Below, piece by piece: positions 8,477 to 12,500 of a stretch of DNA of 12,500 nucleotides. The notes under the pieces were generated by a model that was given only the letters and a program-made list of their open reading frames with translations, was not told the DNA's origin and searched no databases. Position 1 is the first letter of the stretch. Each line of letters opens with the position of its first letter. This DNA comes from Botryococcus braunii (lineage: Eukaryota; Chlorophyta; Trebouxiophyceae). Where the stretch lies: assembly GCA_002005505.1 (NCBI GenBank), contig KV908439.1, positions 261,592-274,091 on the forward strand. The letters run 5' to 3'. Position numbers and translations under genes: made by a program.

Positions 8477-8782
8477 TTGACAATGCGCTGTGTGCAATAT
8501 TACTTTCACGGTACTGTACCTGCAATGTGTAAGCGGCCATGGTTTTGTCCAGGTGCAATAGCACTGTGCACCTACACCATTATCATCTTTGTAGCATTTC
8601 CTTGCATCATCCTTCCTGCATACTTGCAATTGTATAGCAGGCCTCTGCACAAGCATGTCTGGCTTCGTACAGATCAGAAGAAGAGTGGGCGGATAGCGTT
8701 CAATAAAATAATTACCATCCGTTGCTTTGCCAGCAAATATATTTCATCAAGTGATGGTTACTGGTTGATTAGATGTCAATAA
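8477..8782 (+). CDS. ORF with one possible membrane helix, unidentified
   Basis: ATG at 8477 opens 101 codons. Residues about 28-50 are strongly hydrophobic (ALCTYTIIIFVAFPCIILPAY), followed by a basic stretch with LHKHVWLRTDQKKSGR, the order expected of a single membrane anchor. An AATAAA lies within the frame near 8702 and an acceptor-like TTTTGTCCAG at about 8552, so an exon rather than a whole gene is possible. No family recognised, and chance cannot be excluded. Confidence 0.15.
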   Translation: MTMRCVQYYFHGTVPAMCKRPWFCPGAIALCTYTIIIFVAFPCIILPAYLQLYSRPLHKHVWLRTDQKKSGRIAFNKIITIRCFASKYISSSDGYWLIRCQ

Positions 8783-8796
8783 GACTGTTAATGTAA

Positions 8797-8845
8797 ATGA
8801 TGATGATGGTGGTGATGATGATGGTGATGATGATGACGACGATGG
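8797..8845. repeat. ATG/GAT trinucleotide microsatellite
   Basis: About 49 bp of imperfect GAT repeats with GGT interruptions. It lies just past the possible donor of the 9123-8871 block on the minus strand, where the frame turns into a run of isoleucines and is no longer credible as protein. Confidence 0.9.
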
Positions 8846-8870
8846 GAGAGGGGCAGGGAAAGAGGCACAC

Positions 8871-9123
8871 CCAATCGAAGGCCCCACAAGCGCCGTCTGA
8901 AAAGCGGTAAAGGGCCAAGTTGCTGAACGCCACTGGAATGGATGAAAAGGCAGGGTCTGGCACCATTTGCAAGGGCTTGTCATTCAGCAAAGCTAAGCCA
9001 AAGAGAAGATAGTTTTTTTGAATTATGAAGTCCACAGAAAAGGGCAGCTTGCGGGGTGCGCCTTGAGATGTGCGGTTTTGTATAGGAGTCCGTACACTAG
9101 GTAGCCAGGTGGAAAGGTCAGGC
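8871..9123 (-). CDS. Probable internal exon, unidentified
   Basis: A good acceptor (GCATGTTTGCAG, ending 9124) opens a frame that stays open for 84 codons to a weak donor TGG|GTGTGC at 8871|8870. It reads PRKLPFSVDFIIQKNYLLFG, then PLQMVPDPAFSSIPVAFSN and LALYRFSDGACGAFDW, a composition typical of a folded domain. It needs one base to complete its first codon, so it would join in phase to the AGC|GTAAGT donor at 9657 as an alternative to the 9531 exon, and in phase 0 to the 7479 exon downstream. A competing frame from the same acceptor (LTFPPGYLVYGLLYKTAHL) is open for only 33 codons. No family recognised. Confidence 0.4.
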
Positions 9124-9283
9124 CTGCAAACATGCACATATCAGCCTCTGAAACAGTCCTGCTGTGCTCATTCCTTCCTGAACGAATTTGCAGAAGCGTG
9201 CATCTGAGTGAATGTAGCTCCAAGTGCATCTGGCCAGGGACTATTCAAAGGGGTATTGCCAATTGCAGGACTGTGCTTGACAG

Positions 9284-9346
9284 CGTCTCATGCAGCCAGG
9301 TGGCAACTAAGAATGTAAGGTCAGCAGACGCTTGCAGCATGAGACG
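9284..9346. repeat. 10-bp perfect inverted repeat, 43-bp spacer
   Basis: CGTCTCATGC (9284-9293) and GCATGAGACG (9337-9346) are exact reverse complements. They would lie in an intron of the minus-strand model. Confidence 0.7.
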
Positions 9347-9437
9347 GTGTATACAGCTGTGAGATTCTGCGCAAGCAGATAGCTTCTGGTGCATTACAAG
9401 TTGAGTTTACAGCAATCTCTACAGTGCCACGTTTACG

Positions 9438-10138
9438 TTATTCAACGATGGAACCCTCCCCAGAGTTCTGCTTGCAAAAACGAGAGGTGCTACATAAATT
9501 AACTATTTTTGCCAGATCCTCCCAAACACTACTGTGGTGGAGAATGAAGATGCTCATGCAAGCAGTTTGACCCACAAGAGAGCACAAAATGCGCCAACTT
9601 TCCCAAAGTGTAGTCCGCACTAGTTCCTTTAGACTTCGGAATATGGAAGTACTTACGCTGGAGCTCCACCTAACTGGTCCATGGGATTCAGTGAGCCATC
9701 TGGAAGAGATCCTGCAAGTTCATCCGTTACTTCTTGCCACTCACTCACCATGGTTGTTTGAAGAAAAGCCAAGCAGCCGAACGATCGCTTTGGACACAGG
9801 ATACTAAAACATTTACTTTCCAACTTTGTATAGTGTTGAAACACTAACTTTATCAAGTTCCTTGTGACAATGAGGGTACATAGCATTCAATCACCTGTGG
9901 CACGGACCGACGGAGGACCATAGAGGTTCGCTATACAAACAGCAGCGACAGAAATATGAACAACTGCCTCAGATGCCCAAAATATAGCCATTTTCGCTCC
10001 AGGGCTATCTGGACTTCGTAATTCAAATTGTTTCGAGAGCAACACATACCCTGGGCTTTTTCGTAGGCTACGAATCGTAGCTGCTCTGCTTGTCGAACCA
10101 AACAACGATTTAAAAACCGTACCGTAGGTTGCTGACAT
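9438..10138 (-). CDS. Small three-exon gene, possibly with a mitochondrial presequence
   Basis: Exons 10138-10050, 9803-9657 and 9531-9438. Donors are CCAGG|GTATGT and CCAGC|GTAAGT; acceptors are ATGTTTTAG|T and TCTCCACCACAG|T. Both junctions keep the frame, giving 109 residues to TAA. Residues 1-30 (MSATYGTVFKSLFGSTSRAA, then TIRSLRKSPG) are rich in S, T, A and R with no acid, like a mitochondrial targeting peptide. The rest is acidic, with WQEVTDEL, DGSLNPMDQLGG and SVWEDLAKIV. An alternative start is ACCATGG at 9751, an excellent translation context, giving 62 residues. The first frame also runs unspliced from an ATG at 10237 to a stop at 9887 (116 codons), with a hydrophobic segment near its end, so exon 1 may be misjudged. 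The second donor could instead lead to the 9123 exon. No family recognised. Confidence 0.4.
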
Positions 10139-10330
10139 CACATCCGAGTCAGCCAAGGAAGTACAACTTCTGAGCACCATCACCAACTTGCAATCTGAAG
10201 GTATGGGACTATCATAACACCATAACACATCAATCATTACATCCAGACTCCAATGGATTCCAGTAGGACGGAGGGAAATATGTCAGCCAGAACCAGCCAT
10301 TTTAGGCTCAAGGGATGACAAATTTTCATT

Positions 10331-10350
10331 CTAAATAGAACTAAATAGAA
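10331..10350. repeat. Exact 10-bp tandem duplication
   Basis: CTAAATAGAA occurs twice back to back, followed within 5 bp by the palindrome CGATATCG. On the minus strand this lies upstream of the three-exon gene, in its presumed promoter, with a CCGGAAG (ETS-like) word at 10385. Confidence 0.8.
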
Positions 10351-10477
10351 AAACGATATCGATAGAACAGGCAGCCATAGTGACGCCGGAAGCGACAACC
10401 AGGAATCGCTGAAGCCCAACCTTTAAGAATTTTTTGCCAGGAAGATCCTTAAGAAGTTGTTGTTCGATGCAAGCTAC

Positions 10478-10793
10478 AGCAAGCTTGGGCTTCAATTCTT
10501 ATAATTATAACGTTATAACGTGCAAGCTTGGGCTCTCAATCTTGTTACTTGCCTGCTTTACATTGATTATTGGAGCTGAACCTAGGGTTATGACGTTCCT
10601 GCTCTACATAAATTAGAGCAAAGCAGATACTTGAGCTGAACCTGGGATTATGACGCGCCTGCTGTACATGGACTGCAGCGCCTGTAGCGTACCACCGGTG
10701 GTGCAGCCATGCATGATTCTAAACGTTTAGAATTACACCAACAAGCAAGTCGGCTCCAAACACCTAAAGTGTATTGGATGCAAGCTTGGGCTT
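10478..10793. repeat. Cluster of short repeats and palindromes
   Basis: GCAAGCTTGGGCT occurs three times (10479, 10522, 10780). A 37-bp unit starting GAGCTGAACCT and ending TACAT occurs twice, 60 bp apart (10573-10609, 10633-10669). Three perfect palindromes lie here: a 14-mer TTATAACGTTATAA at 10505-10518, ACCACCGGTGGT at 10691-10702 and an 18-mer ATTCTAAACGTTTAGAAT at 10716-10733. No coding block is evident. Confidence 0.8.
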
Positions 10794-10987
10794 CAGTTCT
10801 CAACAGTGGAGTTGCAATTGCAGCACCTAATGTACGTTCCAGGGAATACCCTATTCAGTTGTCACCCTTGCAAGTGCAATAAGCCCTACATTGAGATCGC
10901 TCCCTTTGGTAAACATTTTGCAGATTGGGTTTGGCATGTAGCGTATACGTTTGTCAGCTTCTGTGCTTTCTGAATGGTATCTTTCAG

Positions 10988-11155
10988 CTTTGGCATGAGT
11001 ATTGTACAGGATGCCTGCTTGAAACCCGTTTAAAGGGAAGCCCTGTTGAGAGCTTTCTCGAAGATGGCGATGATGTTATGAATGTGCAACGCCCGAATAT
11101 CTTTCCATTGCATCTACCGTGCCCCAACGTGTGGCTAGGAAGTAGAATGTGCTGA
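10988..11155 (+). CDS. Possible terminal exon, unidentified, plus strand
   Basis: A pyrimidine-rich acceptor (GGTATCTTTCAG, ending 10987) opens a phase-0 frame of 55 codons to TGA 11153-11155. It starts LWHEYCTGCLLETRLKGSPV, goes on through SFLEDGDDV and ends with LPCPNVWLGSRMC. The frame also extends back to an ATG at 10925. An overlapping minus frame (11211-10984) is open for 75 codons and contains CSVC, so the strand is not settled. No family recognised. Confidence 0.3.
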   Translation, partial: LWHEYCTGCLLETRLKGSPVESFLEDGDDVMNVQRPNIFPLHLPCPNVWLGSRMC

Positions 11156-11222
11156 CCGATTGGCCTTTGGGCAGTTCCACAGACAGAACAGAATTGCCTG
11201 TTGGACTCCACAAGATTAGCAT

Positions 11223-11277
11223 ACCCCTTGTAACTAAGGAGTTCGCCTAAAGGCTTTTAAATTTAGCTACAAGGGGT
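11223..11277. repeat. 55-bp inverted repeat just left of repeat copy 2
   Basis: ACCCCTTGTAACTAA (11223-11237) and TTAGCTACAAGGGGT (11263-11277) pair over 15 bp with one mismatch. The 25-bp loop holds a further small stem, GCCT with AGGC. It ends 33 bp before copy 2 begins and is absent at the same place beside copy 1. Confidence 0.8.
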
Positions 11278-11785
11278 TTTGTCTTGCCAGAACAAAGCGT
11301 CGTACGCCTTGCTGTCCTTACTGCGCACTTGAAGTAGAGCAAATTAAACAGCATTTGCATGCCAGTACGATAGACAACGCAACAATATTCAACTACGTAG
11401 TATACTCCACCAAGAGCTATATAGCCATATACGGCCTGATTTCAAGCACCTGAATGTCAGAGGGCTTCAAACCTTCCTCATATTGCCCTTATTTAATTAT
11501 CAATTGCTTGCATCCTATTCACCCCCAGCAAGTTGTCCTGGATTTGCTTGCATCTAGGTAGGTGCATATATGTGGTATATGTGTGTAGCTGTAGGCTTCA
11601 CTCTTTAGCTACGGGTTTGAAACTGCTCAAAATTGTGGATCCTGCTACCCCAACATGTGGGACTGTACATTCATAGATTGCTGGGAGTGTCACGAGGCAC
11701 TAATAGACCATACGGATCTGTGACCAAAGGGCCCAAACAATGCTGTGCACGTGCCATAACCGCTTTACTAGGGTTCACACCTAAG

Positions 11786-11807
11786 GGCTTGAAATCTTTT
11801 TCAAGCC
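11786..11807. repeat. Perfect 9-bp hairpin within the copy-2 insertion
   Basis: GGCTTGAAA (11786-11794) and TTTCAAGCC (11799-11807) pair perfectly around the 4-base loop TCTT. It lies in the segment that copy 1 lacks. Confidence 0.8.
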
Positions 11808-12202
11808 ATTTTTTTCCCAGCAAAAAACAAAAGCTCGAGTTTCCAGGCCGATCTGAAGTTCTCCACTGGCCATTTCCTTATCAAATATCCGGAAAGCCCC
11901 TGACCGTGCATTGTACTTACTAGTCAGAGGTACCTTGTATTTCAGGCTTGGCCAATTGAAGCGTGCGCTTTAACAAGACTGCTTTGTACGTGCAACACAA
12001 GGCAGTGTCAAGGTAAATTAAATTGTCGACCTCTTAATATGTATACATAAATGCCCCCAACTAACAGCAAGTTTCAAAGACTTACAAGACTTATAAGACT
12101 AATTAGCTGACCTATTGTAGGCCTACAATATACCTAGACGCTCCTCGTAATACTCCTATGTACTCACTGGTTGTATGTCATACTTCGGAGCTCTCTGTAG
12201 TT

Positions 12203-12418
12203 TTAACTGCAACATGGCTCATAGCCGTCGACTTGTGAAGGGCCGGGGACCATATCTGGTACAAAACTCTGTAGTACACCGTTACCAAATCTAGTTCTGA
12301 ACACCTGTGTCAAAATGCCGGGGTTTATAGCAGTTTGCTGGATGTCATTCTGCAGCACATAGCTCACAAATGAAGCTGTCAAGTGCCAATCACGATCCTG
12401 GAGCTCTCGCAATGCCAT
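12203..12418 (-). CDS. Open coding-like frame inside repeat copy 2, unidentified
   Basis: ATG at 12418 opens 71 codons that stay free of stops, while the same frame in copy 1 is broken at least twice. Homology to copy 1 in this frame reaches about 15 codons further upstream to a CTACAG acceptor-like site, so it may be an exon rather than a whole ORF. Shared blocks are LRELQDRDW, TASF, VLQND and VPDMVPGP. It may be the remains of an element-encoded or duplicated host protein. I do not recognise it. Confidence 0.3.
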   Translation of the reverse strand: MALRELQDRDWHLTASFVSYVLQNDIQQTAINPGILTQVFRTRFGNGVLQSFVPDMVPGPSQVDGYEPCCS

Positions 12419-12500
12419 TGTCGACTCAGCGGGTCCGTGCCAGGGTATGTGGCAGCTTCCTGTAGTGTACTACTTGCTGCAGTACTACTGGTTCAACAGA

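Larger units (their letters stand above)
11311..12500 (+). repeat. Long dispersed repeat, copy 2 (direct, runs off the window)
   Basis: Aligns throughout with 5194-6307 in the same orientation, and homology is still present at the last base. Compared with copy 1 it has about 70 extra bp near 11760-11840 and lacks about 30 bp near 12215. The shared plus-strand block at the left end (LHQELYSH, then LQTF) keeps its frame in both copies for about 45 codons, with many of the differences there at third positions, and then a one-base shift breaks it in this copy. Confidence 0.9.

Noticed and set aside
1..12500. CRISPR array, prokaryotic operon, phage or integrated virus
   Set aside because: There are no evenly spaced repeats with unique spacers, no packed same-strand genes with ribosome binding sites, and no recognisable viral or reverse-transcriptase motif in any frame.

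Overview
The window looks like nuclear DNA from a eukaryote. It has no long uninterrupted ORFs, no operon-like packing and no bacterial-type signals. It does have short coding blocks bounded by good GT/AG splice sites, long G homopolymers next to GT repeats, microsatellites and a large diverged duplication. I cannot place the lineage from this sequence. An alga, plant-lineage organism or invertebrate would all fit.

The only gene I can assign to a family lies on the minus strand at 1936-1068. It is a two-exon gene for a secreted CAP-superfamily protein (SCP/TAPS, PR-1-like). It has a signal peptide, a good donor and acceptor in matching phase, all four cavity residues of the CAP fold and a complete length of 171 residues.

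Region by region. 1-1067 has no gene I can defend; it contains a G tract with a 26-bp direct repeat and a splice donor at the left edge. 1068-1936 is the CAP gene, with a TATA-like box behind it near 2034. 2300-3800 (plus) holds several open blocks, two of them behind good acceptors, that may be exons of an unidentified gene; one has a pattern loosely like Alba/SpoVS domains. 3800-5190 is non-coding, with a GT/G microsatellite and several hairpins. 5194-6307 and 11311-12500 are two direct copies, very roughly 80% identical by eye, of a repeat at least 1.1 kb long; the second copy runs off the window. 6934-10237 (minus) carries a run of exon-like blocks. Three of them (10138-10050, 9803-9657, 9531-9438) join in phase into a small protein whose start resembles a mitochondrial presequence. 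Two larger blocks (9123-8871, 7479-6934) could be later or separate exons. 10478-10793 is a cluster of palindromes and short repeats. 10988-11155 (plus) is a possible terminal exon, followed by a 55-bp inverted repeat just before the second duplication copy.

Apart from the CAP gene I recognise no protein family with confidence, and I see no set of genes that clearly work together. I do not see evidence of a new multi-gene system here.
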